Below, piece after piece: positions 8,477 through 17,049 of a DNA stretch of 64,000 nucleotides (within the stretch, counting starts at the first letter, position 1; every line of letters begins with the position of its first letter). The translations under genes and the position numbers were made by a program. Source of the stretch: Brevibacillus brevis (GTDB taxonomy: Bacteria; Bacillota; Bacilli; Brevibacillales; Brevibacillaceae); the NCBI RefSeq assembly GCF_031583145.1, contig NZ_CP134050.1, positions 4,045,001 to 4,109,000 of the forward strand. Direction: 5' to 3'. The notes under the pieces are model-generated. The model saw only the letters and a list, made by a program, of their open reading frames with translations, ran no database searches and had not been told where the DNA came from.

Positions 8477-9325
8477 ATGCTGGAAACTGCTTTGCGAATA
8501 GGAGTGGAGAAGTTGACACGTTCAGCGATTGGCGCCTTCAGCAGCTCTATCAAAATTGATGTCCTGATCCCCGCTATTGAGAAAGACCTCGGCACTCTTC
8601 CCTATGTCATTGACAGTATTCGTAAGCAAGTGAAGCATCCCATCGGCAAGATCATGGTGGTATCGCCACCAAGCAAGCGAATCCAGGCCCTTTGCCGGCG
8701 TAAAAACTGCGTCTTCATCAATGAAAAAAGCGTCCTGCCGATTACAAAAAAAGACATTCGCTACCAAACCAAACGCGCCAATCGCTCAGGCTGGCTGCTC
8801 CAGCAATTGTTGAAGCTGGCAGGAGGAAACTTGACCGGGCAAAGGTATTATCTCGTGATGGATGCCGACACCATTCTCATCCGCCCTCATGTCTTTCTCG
8901 TCAACGGGAAAACCGTTTTTTACTGCCGTAACTGGAGTCGTCCCGAGTATTTTCGTACCTACAAGAAATTATTGGGGACCAAGCCAACCGCGAAGCGCTC
9001 TTTTGTTGCCCACTATATGCTGTTCGACAAATCGAAGCTCTCCCAACTGAAGTCTAAGATGGAGGCCAGACATAAGACCAGGTGGTACTGGGCGATTATC
9101 AAGAAAACCAACAAACAGAGTTATGCCGGCTTCTCCGAGTTCGAAACTTACGGTAACTTCGTGAAAGCTCACTACCCCGGTCAAATGGTTGTAAGAAGCT
9201 CCCTGAACAAAAGCCTCTCTTCCAAACCGGGATCACTTACTCGCAAACAGATCATCAGACTGGCCCGGAAATATCGGTCCCTCTCCTTTCATAAACGCAG
9301 GTGGTATATCCGGAAGAAGGGGTAG
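8477..9325 (+). CDS. DUF6492-type glycosyltransferase-like protein
   Basis: 282 aa if started at the ATG at 8477. A TTG at 8513 with GGAG 8 nt upstream (8501-8504) is the better supported start and gives 270 aa. From IDVLIPAIEKDLGTLPYVIDSIRKQVKHPIGKIMVVSP the sequence follows the DUF6492 family, a GT-A-like fold. YYLVMDADTILIRP contains a DxD motif expected to bind the metal and nucleotide sugar. The C-terminal ~50 residues are very basic. Cytosolic; substrate unknown. Likely role in cell-surface glycan synthesis is inference from the fold. Confidence 0.75.
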   Translation: MLETALRIGVEKLTRSAIGAFSSSIKIDVLIPAIEKDLGTLPYVIDSIRKQVKHPIGKIMVVSPPSKRIQALCRRKNCVFINEKSVLPITKKDIRYQTKRANRSGWLLQQLLKLAGGNLTGQRYYLVMDADTILIRPHVFLVNGKTVFYCRNWSRPEYFRTYKKLLGTKPTAKRSFVAHYMLFDKSKLSQLKSKMEARHKTRWYWAIIKKTNKQSYAGFSEFETYGNFVKAHYPGQMVVRSSLNKSLSSKPGSLTRKQIIRLARKYRSLSFHKRRWYIRKKG

Positions 9326-9751
9326 GAAAATAACGAGCTGCCGAGCCCTACTGCTTGCGGTGTAAGGTAGTCTCCAAACCTGGTTGAATGTGTCTGGGGC
9401 AATCTTGGACTCGTGAACAGGGGGATGAAGAGGGATCATGCGTGCAGGAAGGCTTCCTCATCCACTTCTGAAACACATGGCACGAAACGCATCATTTGAC
9501 CCGCAATCGGCAACTCCGAGGTCCTTGCAGCATCCTTTCCGGCAGCTGCAAATTTTGGCGATTTTCAAAAGGAAACAAGAGTGCTTCTCCTTCCTACTCA
9601 AAAAGAAATCCAGTCCGTACCAACGCACGCTCCCACGTCATTTGCTTTGCCATCATTGATCATTCTCTCTTGTCTGTTCTTTACTATGAGCGATTGTAAG
9701 ATCCGCACCGTACCATCATGTAACGGGGACAGCTGGACAGCATGTTCGGGC
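9326..9751. other. 425-bp intergenic stretch, nothing recognised
   Basis: Convergent region between the glycosyltransferase and the leftward DUF262 operon. Short frames here have neither ribosome sites nor protein-like composition. Confidence 0.35.
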
Positions 9752-9782
9752 AAAAGTAAAGCCACGGGGGCTGCCCGTGGCT
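9752..9782 (-). terminator. terminator of the DUF262 operon
   Basis: AGCCACGGG (9760-9768) pairs with CCCGTGGCT (9774-9782). On the minus strand it is followed by TTTACTTTTG. It lies 26 nt after the stop of the small gene at 9808. Confidence 0.75.
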
Positions 9783-9807
9783 GTCGTGTCATCCGTGATC
9801 CAAAATG

Positions 9808-10011
9808 TCAGTCAGGAACAAATCGCAGAAGGTCCAGTCGGTTATCGGAAAGCCCCCGTTCGGCCTGTCGCTCGATCACCTCGTCCTTGTTCAAATGCAG
9901 GACCTTGCAGATCTGAATGCCGTCCATCCACCAACGGCCGAGATCACCGGCATCCTCCTGGCGTTCCCGGAGCAGTTTTTTCAGGAGTTGTGCCAGGGTT
10001 GGCGGGGGCAT
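9808..10011 (-). CDS. hypothetical 67-aa protein downstream of the DUF262 nuclease gene
   Basis: ATG at 10011 with an AGGTAGGA ribosome site about 11 nt upstream. The product MPPPTLAQLLKKLLRERQ... is acidic and helical with normal protein composition. It starts 43 nt after the DUF262 stop and ends before a terminator, so the two form an operon. No family recognised; in this context an accessory or modulator of the nuclease is possible, which is inference. Confidence 0.6.
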   Translation of the reverse strand: MPPPTLAQLLKKLLRERQEDAGDLGRWWMDGIQICKVLHLNKDEVIERQAERGLSDNRLDLLRFVPD

Positions 10012-10054
10012 GCGTTGTTATCCTACCTTTTCAATCAGGATGCAAAAGCAAGAG

Positions 10055-11851
10055 CTACAAGGAGTAATAGAAGTTGCGAATTTTGTTCGCCATGAGTATG
10101 CGGCGCTCCTGCAAGAAATCCTCATAGTGATCGGCGTTCATCGCAAAGATGCCGGATGGGATGCAGCAGGCTTCCAGGTTGGCCAGTACTTCATTCATGT
10201 CCTGAATTTCACCGTATTTCGATGTTTTCTGCTGGCATTGCTCTTCGATCTTTTTCATGTAGGCTTCCGGTGCCTGATCTTTGATGACGATGTTAATCTC
10301 TTGCTGCATGTACACATAATTTGCGATTTGGTTGTACTGATTGCGATTTGTATATCCTTTTGACTGCAAGTATTTCTTCGGGAAAATATGGTGAATATCT
10401 CCCCGCTCCTCGATCAGGTGCTTCACTTCCGTCGCTTTGGATAGGAAACCTTTGTCGCCGCTCTTGATTTGCGCCATCAGGAATAGGTGAAAGTACGGGC
10501 TGCTGGACACGGAGGTATTCAGCCGGGTGACGAGGATATTCGACCAAAACGCATCAGACAGTTCCCCTTCTTCCGTATGCTTCAAATACTCCTCCACATC
10601 AGACGCCTGGTGGAAACGACGCACATCATACTCAAACGTCGATTCAGCGGAGCCCGAGTATCTGCTCGTCAGAATGGACAAGACAATCCAGCGCCGGACG
10701 ACCCTATTGATTTTTGCCTGCTCCACTCCTTGGTCTTTCAAAAGCAGGTACAGGATGTAGCCAAAGTTCAGTACGTTCTGGGAGCGAATCAAGCTTTCAT
10801 GGATCATCCCCGTGGACTTGACAATCATCAGATAGCGCTTGAAGTTGGTCTCATTCACAAAAGCCAGCACGCCTGCCTCCAGTTTCCGGAAAGAGGCCTC
10901 CGTGATTTCTTCCTTGTACTCCCTCGTTTCAAAGTCCCGACCGGATAACAGACTGACCAAATTCGCCAGTTTCCCCCGCAAAAACTTGAAGGTAAACGCA
11001 ACCCGAAGCAAATCGGAGTAAGTCGGGACATACAGTGAATCCGTGTGGTCTTTCACCCACATGATCTTTTGGAAATAGGGGGTGCCGGAAAAGGAAGTGT
11101 CGTTCTCCTTGATCGCATGATAATCCGCCGGGTTAATGGCCAAATGGCAAAAATAGTCGATCATCTTGCGGATGTCGACGCCATTGTATTCTTCGTTGAC
11201 GGCAATCTTGGACATGGCGAAGTCTGCCTGGCTGAGCACGACTCCCTGGGAGTTGATTCGGATGAAAATTTCGGTAACCGTTTCGATGTCCAGGTCGTGG
11301 GACAACTCGATCATGCCCAGGCTGCTGAATCGGATGTTCACCAAATGGTTCACGATATTTCCGATCCGGCTCGTGTCCGCCCCCTCATTTTTTGTGCAAT
11401 ACTGATGAACAAATTCAAATAGGTTGAATTGCTTCTGAAAAAAGGCAGAAATATCCGGGATCCACGCCGCATCCTTCTCGATAGCCGGGTTGGCCACCTC
11501 GAACCTTTCTTCCAATGGATTGAATGCGATGCGGATTCGCTTCTTTTTATAATCCGCCCCGACGACTTCTTTTCCCAGCAACGCAGCGGTCATGGCCGTG
11601 ATGCGTTGCTGGCCGTCGATCAGAATCTTTTTTCCCATAGCATGGGTGCCATCCTTCAGTTTCGTATCCGGATTGCGCCATGTGATGATGTAGCCGACGG
11701 GAAAGCCTTGGTACAGGGAGTCCATTAGATCCCGTACTTTTGAAGCTTCCCATACAAACGGACGCTGGATTTCCGGGATGGCAATTTCTCCCCCGTGAAT
11801 CCATCCGAGGATCGTTTCGATTGTGCTGTTGTTTACGATGTATTTGGACAT
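10055..11851 (-). CDS. DUF262 / HNH (DUF1524-like) nuclease, GmrSD type
   Basis: 598 aa from the ATG at 11851, which has AAAGGAG 10 nt upstream; a longer in-frame start lacks one. The N-terminal DUF262 domain (about 8-230) has the family signature IPEIQRPFVW and the NTP-dependent DGQQR motif at 79-83. A helical middle follows. Near residue 500 DIHHIFPKKYL...NQYNQIANY resembles the HNH active site of DUF1524. This architecture is that of GmrS-GmrD fused proteins and of SspE, which cut modified or foreign DNA using nucleotide-hydrolysis energy. Neighbours are a WYL regulator and two HNH proteins, which fits a defence role. The modification recognised is not visible. Confidence 0.82.
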   Translation of the reverse strand: MSKYIVNNSTIETILGWIHGGEIAIPEIQRPFVWEASKVRDLMDSLYQGFPVGYIITWRNPDTKLKDGTHAMGKKILIDGQQRITAMTAALLGKEVVGADYKKKRIRIAFNPLEERFEVANPAIEKDAAWIPDISAFFQKQFNLFEFVHQYCTKNEGADTSRIGNIVNHLVNIRFSSLGMIELSHDLDIETVTEIFIRINSQGVVLSQADFAMSKIAVNEEYNGVDIRKMIDYFCHLAINPADYHAIKENDTSFSGTPYFQKIMWVKDHTDSLYVPTYSDLLRVAFTFKFLRGKLANLVSLLSGRDFETREYKEEITEASFRKLEAGVLAFVNETNFKRYLMIVKSTGMIHESLIRSQNVLNFGYILYLLLKDQGVEQAKINRVVRRWIVLSILTSRYSGSAESTFEYDVRRFHQASDVEEYLKHTEEGELSDAFWSNILVTRLNTSVSSSPYFHLFLMAQIKSGDKGFLSKATEVKHLIEERGDIHHIFPKKYLQSKGYTNRNQYNQIANYVYMQQEINIVIKDQAPEAYMKKIEEQCQQKTSKYGEIQDMNEVLANLEACCIPSGIFAMNADHYEDFLQERRILMANKIRNFYYSL

Positions 11852-12056
11852 GGTGTTTGCTCCTTTAACGAAATGCGCTTCTTCTCGTTCAAGGGTAGAA
11901 TGGTAGTTCTTATGAATCTTCGCCGCTATTTTTTTCCTAAAAGGCATCGATGGTGTTGGACTTCCTACGATTGTTTGGTCATAAGCTGCCGTTTGGATAT
12001 TTTCCCCATCAATACCGCATATACCGATCGTACATACCCATTAAAAGACGAAACCG

Positions 12057-13025
12057 TCAGAGAACCTGAGCTCCCTGACAGTATCTTTCCGCCATTTCCC
12101 GATATTCTTCATACAGTCTCTGCCGGTATTCCACAGGCTCCAGCAGCTCCGCGTCTTTCCCGTACTGCTTCATCCAGCGCATGAATTCTTCTGCCCCGCG
12201 GGTCGTGACCGTGACGATGAGGGAGCCGTCTTCCTGATCCGTAAAGCGCGGCTTCGAGTCGTATTTGTGCTCTTTGATATAGCGGGCGACTTCCCGCGAG
12301 AATCTCACGATGAATGTCGTCTCGTCGCTCTCCGCCTTGATCCCCCACAGCTTGTCCAAAAAGGAATCAATATCGAAGTCGTCCTCGATGAAAAACTTCT
12401 TGCGAGTCAGCTCGATGGAATGAAAACGGCTCAAGCGGAACGTGAGAACCTCTTCGCGCAGATGGCAATATCCGATGAGATACAGATAACCGCCGCGCGG
12501 GACCAAGTAATACGGATCGATCATCCTTTTCGTCAAATCTTCCCGATACATCGAGTAATACTCGCACTCGATCGTCACGTCTTCCACAATCGCCTGAATC
12601 ATCCGCTGCATGAGCAGGTCTTGCTCTGAATTCATCTGCTCTGTATGGATGCGGATTCGCTTCCCCAATTGCAGAAGGTTGTCGTTTACCTTGAAACGGG
12701 TCAGGATCTTCTCCATGGCGGACTGAAAGGACTTTTGGAAGAGCTGCCCCTTCAGTCGGGATTGGCTTGCCAGCATCGGGTACAGAGAGATGGCGAGATA
12801 TTCGTCTACACCGAGCTTTCCCGGAGTCTGTATGTAGTTGTCCACGATGAAATATCCCTTGCTGCCCTCCAGCATGACTTGAATCCCGCATTTATCCAGA
12901 TCCTTGATATCCCTGTAAATGCTTCGCACCGAGGTTCCCGTCAGCTCGGCAAGCTGTGGCGCGGTTATTCCCGGCCGCTGCTGGATCGTCGTGAGGATGT
13001 AGAATAATCGCTGTGTTTTGTCCAC
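12057..13025 (-). CDS. YafY-type transcriptional regulator, HTH + WYL
   Basis: 322 aa from the GTG at 13025, which has GGAG exactly 8 nt upstream; a GTG at 13034 overlaps that site and is unlikely. The N-terminal HTH_11 domain (ITAPQLAELTGTSVRSIYRDIKDLDKCGIQV) is followed by a WYL domain at about 145-225 (DPYYLVPRGGYLYLIGYCHLREEVLTFRLSRFHSIEL) and the WCX extension. WYL proteins sense ligands, possibly oligonucleotides or nucleic acid, and often control defence islands. It sits between the DUF262 operon and the exonuclease-HNH gene on the same strand, so it plausibly regulates them. Confidence 0.88.
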   Translation of the reverse strand: MDKTQRLFYILTTIQQRPGITAPQLAELTGTSVRSIYRDIKDLDKCGIQVMLEGSKGYFIVDNYIQTPGKLGVDEYLAISLYPMLASQSRLKGQLFQKSFQSAMEKILTRFKVNDNLLQLGKRIRIHTEQMNSEQDLLMQRMIQAIVEDVTIECEYYSMYREDLTKRMIDPYYLVPRGGYLYLIGYCHLREEVLTFRLSRFHSIELTRKKFFIEDDFDIDSFLDKLWGIKAESDETTFIVRFSREVARYIKEHKYDSKPRFTDQEDGSLIVTVTTRGAEEFMRWMKQYGKDAELLEPVEYRQRLYEEYREMAERYCQGAQVL

Positions 13026-13163
13026 GTTGTTCACTCCAGAAAAGGTAAAAATCTCCTAGGAGTTATTCTCGATGAATGAGACTAAATCCTCTTCCCAGCG
13101 AAAAACAGCTCGCTTCCTTCTCTATGAAAATAGCTCGCCCATGAGGGGAGGTTTCTCTTTCCG

Positions 13164-14468
13164 TCACGAGGAGACTGCTTCCGTTCTTTTGCTGATAAAG
13201 GAAAAGTCATGGCTGTATTGAATCATGCGGGCAATATCCTCTACTTCACGCTTGGAAATGCCAATCGAACTTTGAAAGCCAACCACCAGCGGATTTCCCT
13301 TCTCGTCTTTTGTACATTTCACTCGGACCTGATCGGCTTTTCCTGCCTTTTCGATGGAAAGCTTGAAAAAGAAATGATGGCCTCTTCTCGTGTAATACCG
13401 GACCTCTTTTATTTGCATGCCGCTCCGTCTCCATAATTCAATGGATGAAAGCCCCGGATTGCTTTGAATCTCTTCCTTCGTCCGAGGATTTGCGAAGCAC
13501 CAATACACATAATTGATGAATGCGCCTACGCCCAGTCCGTTCAACTCGGCCAGATAATTGACAAGCCTGTCCCAATTGCCGGCAATTTCGGGGTCATTCA
13601 TCGACTGTATCCATTCAAAGGGATTTTGGTCTGCTTTCCATCCGTTTAATTCCTTCTGTAACGGATAGACATTGCCTGCGTACGTGCCGCCATGACCGAT
13701 CGCTAACGGAATAAAATGATCGATGCTCAGATCCGAACAGTTCTGTGTGAGCGCACAGCGATGATCGAATGTGGCTAAAGTCTGTTGAAATTCACTCACG
13801 AGAAGGCTCGATTCCAAGCCTTTTTCCCTCGATCTTTTTATATGATAGGGGATTTTCTTCCATAACAGCCCATTCTTCTTTTTCCGCTTGAGATTGGCTT
13901 TGCCTGCTTTCGGTTTCATGAGCAGGTTGTCCTTGCCTGTGAAGGTCGAAAAGAATTTCATAAACATCTCGCAGGCGTGCTTCGCATGGTCAACCGCACT
14001 ATGCTGTTTGCCTTGAAAGGGGATATTCGCTCTTTGTAGCGCCTGCTGGAAACCCAATTGTCTTTTTGCTCGAACGGCTCTCATGAATTCTTGCTGCAGA
14101 TCTTTATGCGGGCCGAGCCAGCTTGTGCCGATGCGGTGCACTTTGCAATTTTGCTCGAGCACTTGCTGGTCTTGCTGTCCCCACGTGTACAGCACATACC
14201 TTTCCTTTCCCAGCCATTTAAAAAAGGCCTCCATGGTTCTTGGAAAGGAATCGCAGTAATAGAGATGGGAATGTTTCACTCCTGTCAGATGAACGGTTTT
14301 CCCGTTCACTTTCCGAAACGAGGGACGAATGAACCGGTGGAACTCTCCCCCTTTCAACACGAAACCATCCACTTCTTTTACCTTCACAGCGGCAATCTCC
14401 ATAATTTCCGGCAAGTCATCGGGAGACGATGGCACAATCCATTCGATATCTAAAATGACGCAGTTCAT
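13164..14468 (-). CDS. DEDD 3'-5' exonuclease fused to an HNH endonuclease
   Basis: 434 aa from the ATG at 14468, with an AAGGAGGGGG ribosome site. The first ~175 residues look like an ERI-1/KapD-type DEDDh exonuclease: motif I is D7-x-E9 (VILDIEW), motif II is D100 (YTWGQQDQQVL), and motif III is H156-x3-D160 (HSAVDHA). After a basic linker (185-215, KRKKKNG) an HNH-like nuclease follows: HRCALTQ...SIDHFIPLAIGHGGTYAGNVYPL...NGWKADQNPFEW, with D250-H251 and N266. The last ~130 residues are unassigned. Both active sites look complete. The pairing of a structure-trimming exonuclease with an HNH domain in a defence context is unusual; the substrate (DNA or RNA) is not determined. Confidence 0.78.
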   Translation of the reverse strand: MNCVILDIEWIVPSSPDDLPEIMEIAAVKVKEVDGFVLKGGEFHRFIRPSFRKVNGKTVHLTGVKHSHLYYCDSFPRTMEAFFKWLGKERYVLYTWGQQDQQVLEQNCKVHRIGTSWLGPHKDLQQEFMRAVRAKRQLGFQQALQRANIPFQGKQHSAVDHAKHACEMFMKFFSTFTGKDNLLMKPKAGKANLKRKKKNGLLWKKIPYHIKRSREKGLESSLLVSEFQQTLATFDHRCALTQNCSDLSIDHFIPLAIGHGGTYAGNVYPLQKELNGWKADQNPFEWIQSMNDPEIAGNWDRLVNYLAELNGLGVGAFINYVYWCFANPRTKEEIQSNPGLSSIELWRRSGMQIKEVRYYTRRGHHFFFKLSIEKAGKADQVRVKCTKDEKGNPLVVGFQSSIGISKREVEDIARMIQYSHDFSFISKRTEAVSS

Positions 14469-14559
14469 GGGACCCCCTCCTTGCTGAACAGTGTAACGCT
14501 CGGCGTGACAAAGGCTGTCAGGGAACGTGCGTTCTTTTATCCGCGAAGAAGTAGGGTCA

Positions 14560-15426
14560 TCATAGATACCTGGCCGTCCCCTTGAAAACCTCCCGTACGT
14601 GCCAATGTTTAAAAGAATCGTTCGGGGCATAATCAGGACGGATGGGCTTTCGCAGCGTTTCGCCGTGAAATCGCATTAACCACTCCTCAAAGCCGTTTGT
14701 TCCATGCGCATCCTCCGAGACGAGCAAGCGATCATCGGCCGAGATCGTAAATACGCCTCGATCAAACAATTTATGGTGAAGCGAACATAGCGCAATCCCG
14801 TTTTCTTCACAATCCGGTCCGCCTACTTGATGCCATTTGATATGAGCTGCCTCGATTGCGACCAGGTTCCTCCCCAGCCGGACGTTAAAGCCGCATACCG
14901 CACAGCTGTATTCATACGCCCGCAGAACTCTTTCTCGAAAATGATGATCCCGCTGTTTCTTTTGGAAAGAATGAAAGGCCAGTCCCGTTTCCTCGAGGAT
15001 ATCCTCGTGCATCGTATCGGGAAAATGCTCGTTTAAAAGCTGCGCTGCAAGCTCCTGAACGAGCTGACCGTCACCCTTCAGGAGAGCGATCACTTCCGGC
15101 GTGAACCCTCCTGCGATTCTATCGTTTAGGAGCTGTCTGTCACTAAAGCTCTTCTTGTCCACCGCCGAGGACAGTTGCCATAGCCCATCCCCTACAAGGC
15201 GAACAAACGGTTCCTCCGGGTGATACGATTTCCTTGCAGGCCCAAATTCGATCAGCAGTTGTTTCAGCTTATCTCTCACTTCCTCATAGGGTAGTTCTAC
15301 TCTGGCTGCGTTTTGGAACTGCCCGAGGGCGTAGAGGATCAACAGGGGCTTGTGAGGCGCTCGCTGTCCGTTCTTTTTCCAGATGGACATCGAAGAGATT
15401 TTCTTTTTCAGTTCTGGTACGTTCAT
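14560..15426 (-). CDS. HNH restriction endonuclease with N-terminal DNA-recognition domain (phosphorothioate-DNA-binding type)
   Basis: 288 aa; ATG at 15426 with AGGTGATC upstream. Residues 1-~150 (ISSMSIWKKNGQRAPHKPLLILYALG...FGPARKSYHPEEPFVRL...LWQL) match the sulfur-binding (SBD) region of ScoMcrA/SprMcrA-like enzymes. Residues ~185-245 are a Cys-containing HNH domain: CAVCGFN...AIEAAHIKWHQVGGPDCEENGIALCSLHHKLFDRG. Enzymes of this class cut DNA carrying phosphorothioate or other modifications. There are no dnd or ssp modification genes in the window, so it would act as a type IV-like restriction system against modified incoming DNA. The start of the neighbouring exonuclease-HNH gene is 92 nt downstream. 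Confidence 0.82.
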   Translation of the reverse strand: MNVPELKKKISSMSIWKKNGQRAPHKPLLILYALGQFQNAARVELPYEEVRDKLKQLLIEFGPARKSYHPEEPFVRLVGDGLWQLSSAVDKKSFSDRQLLNDRIAGGFTPEVIALLKGDGQLVQELAAQLLNEHFPDTMHEDILEETGLAFHSFQKKQRDHHFRERVLRAYEYSCAVCGFNVRLGRNLVAIEAAHIKWHQVGGPDCEENGIALCSLHHKLFDRGVFTISADDRLLVSEDAHGTNGFEEWLMRFHGETLRKPIRPDYAPNDSFKHWHVREVFKGTARYL

Positions 15427-15572
15427 GGGTTGATCACCTGTTTTGGATGTGATTCACTTTTCTATCAAATTCGCGATTACCATATTATACCGGACAATCA
15501 CGACTGGTGGTCAAAGCAAAGTGAGGCAGCAGGATGTCAGCCAGCCAGATCTGGGGCTGAACAGCAAAATAT

Positions 15573-15595
15573 CCTATCTACTTAATTGAGATAGG
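15573..15595 (-). repeat. hairpin upstream of the HNH gene
   Basis: CCTATCT (15573-15579) and AGATAGG (15589-15595) form a 7-bp stem. On the minus strand it is followed by ATATTTTG. It may be a weak terminator for upstream leftward RNA or an operator for the defence genes. The rest of 15,427-15,917 holds nothing I recognise. Confidence 0.35.
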
Positions 15596-15917
15596 CTCCC
15601 ACAAGGACTCAATAACCAACTGAGATTCCCGTAGACTCGTAAATTCATGACTCGGTACAATATCGCTGGTGCGAGAGGCTAGGCGTATCGATTGATCCAC
15701 CTATTGCACATGCTGACAAAATACGATCCCAGAATGTCCGTTGTCAGTTTACCAAGATATACCTGTAATTTTTTTGTAATAGGCGCACAGAGAATTTCCA
15801 TCTATGTAAGAATCAATTGATATAGGATCAATCCTTAGCGATATAAAACACACAAGTAGATCCATCTCGCTTGAGAAGGGCTGTACTTTCGGAATTTCCT
15901 TGCCTTATTCGGAAATA

Positions 15918-15952
15918 TAAAAACCCGTCCTGCGTGCAATAGTAGGACGGGT
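15918..15952 (-). terminator. terminator of the small membrane protein gene
   Basis: ACCCGTCCT (15923-15931) pairs with AGGACGGGT (15944-15952), followed on the minus strand by TTTTTATATTT. Confidence 0.75.
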
Positions 15953-16003
15953 AAATTCTTGGGTAATCTGTGGGCTCGATCTTTGCCAAAAAGGACGAGT
16001 TGC

Positions 16004-16204
16004 TCACTTATTTCTCAAGAGCTTGATAGCCCTGATTAATGTTAAGCATCCAAATATTATCATGATTACTAATCCGATAAGATTCAGAATAATAACAGGT
16101 AATTCCAGAAAATCAAGATCGCTCCCTACCTTCAACAGTGTGAATACAAAACCTATTAGAAAGGTTAGGAAGACTGCTACTGTTTTTTCCAAAATCGACA
16201 CCAC
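16004..16204 (-). CDS. small two-helix membrane protein, ~62-66 aa
   Basis: The product has two hydrophobic helices: EKTVAVFLTFLIGFVFTLL, then a short polar SDLDFLE loop, then LPVIILNLIGLVIMIIFGCLTL, and a basic IRAIKLLRNK end. A strong AAAGGTGGT site overlaps two GTG codons at 16199-16204, so the TTG at 16192, 8 nt beyond it, is a likely real start. The gene stands alone with its own terminator. Function unknown. Confidence 0.6.
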   Translation of the reverse strand: MVSILEKTVAVFLTFLIGFVFTLLKVGSDLDFLELPVIILNLIGLVIMIIFGCLTLIRAIKLLRNK

Positions 16205-16263
16205 CTTTTTTTAATATAAAGGTGTGTCTATTATATTCCGCGATTCCATATGTTGCCAGTTGA

Positions 16264-16558
16264 TTAAAATTCTTTCATCGATGGCTTTTCTATTGATTCA
16301 TCGTACCGTTTGGATTGGAATCGCTGCATCGTCATTTGGTAGTCCGGAATACCGGTTTCCGGATCAAATGACTGCGAGCCCTCGGGGCCATCTGCAATCT
16401 GCTCAGGATATTTTGTAGTAACATCCTTAGTGTGCCTTCGTAACACGTTTACTTCGTGAAAACAGGAAGCGGTGCCCGTCGATTTTCGGTTCAAAAATGC
16501 AACGGCCGCCCGATAACGGTTTGTCGACTTGTTCCAGCAGCAGCGGTGGTATAAACAT
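16264..16558 (-). pseudogene. ATP-dependent DNA ligase, frameshifted 5' remnant
   Basis: From the ATG at 16558 (GGAGG ribosome site) the frame reads MFIPPLLLEQVDKPLSGGRC, then IFEPKIDGHRFLFSRSKRVTKAH and a stop. EPKIDGHR is the ligase motif I (KxDG) whose Lys takes the AMP. A second frame then continues the same family, RRHTKDVTTKYPE...DPETGIPDYQMTMQRFQSKR, and stops at 16264. So one shift or small deletion near residue 45, and truncation after ~100 residues, have destroyed a LigD-type/bacteriophage-type ligase of normally ~270-320 residues. Confidence 0.75.
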
Positions 16559-16572
16559 TCCTCCCCCTCCAT

Positions 16573-16608
16573 AAAAAAAAGCCCCCAACTGCACTTGGCA
16601 AGTGGGGG
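16573..16608 (-). terminator. terminator directly upstream of the ligase remnant
   Basis: The stem CCCCCA...TGGGGG (16582-16608) is followed on the minus strand by CTTTTTTTT. It would end a leftward transcript from the right, but no minus-strand gene remains there, which supports local decay. Confidence 0.6.
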
Positions 16609-16941
16609 TATTCGAGAAGTAATACGTGAATAAAAAAGTAGTTACGGATATATTACGCTATCCGAAGAATATTGAATACAAGTATATGCAGGAAAGCGTC
16701 CCTTATCTTGCCACAAAAAAATAGCGCCGATTCGTCTGCACAAATGGAGTCGTACGCTTATCCCCAAGTGAATCTATACTAGGTTACACAATTATTATCG
16801 ACTTGCTATTGCTTTGATTTCATGCGTAAATACTGGTAATTGCTTCGACAGTGCAAACCGCTAAACGAACGGACAGGATAATAGAGCGATAAACAGATTG
16901 CATGATTAGCGAAACCGAATTGAACAGATGCCTCTAGTCTT

Positions 16942-16965
16942 CCAACAAACGCCCCAGTTTGTTGG
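16942..16965. promoter_or_regulatory. perfect inverted repeat before the VOC gene
   Basis: CCAACAAAC (16942-16950), a 6-nt spacer and GTTTGTTGG (16957-16965). It has no T-run, so an operator is more likely than a terminator. It lies about 85 nt upstream of the VOC start. The remainder of 16,609-17,049 shows no gene. Confidence 0.45.
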
Positions 16966-17049
16966 ATAAAGAGGAAAAACTATGTGCAATCGTGAAGAAG
17001 TCTTTTGAATACATGTTTGTTAATTTTATGTACTGGGAGGTACGGGGAT

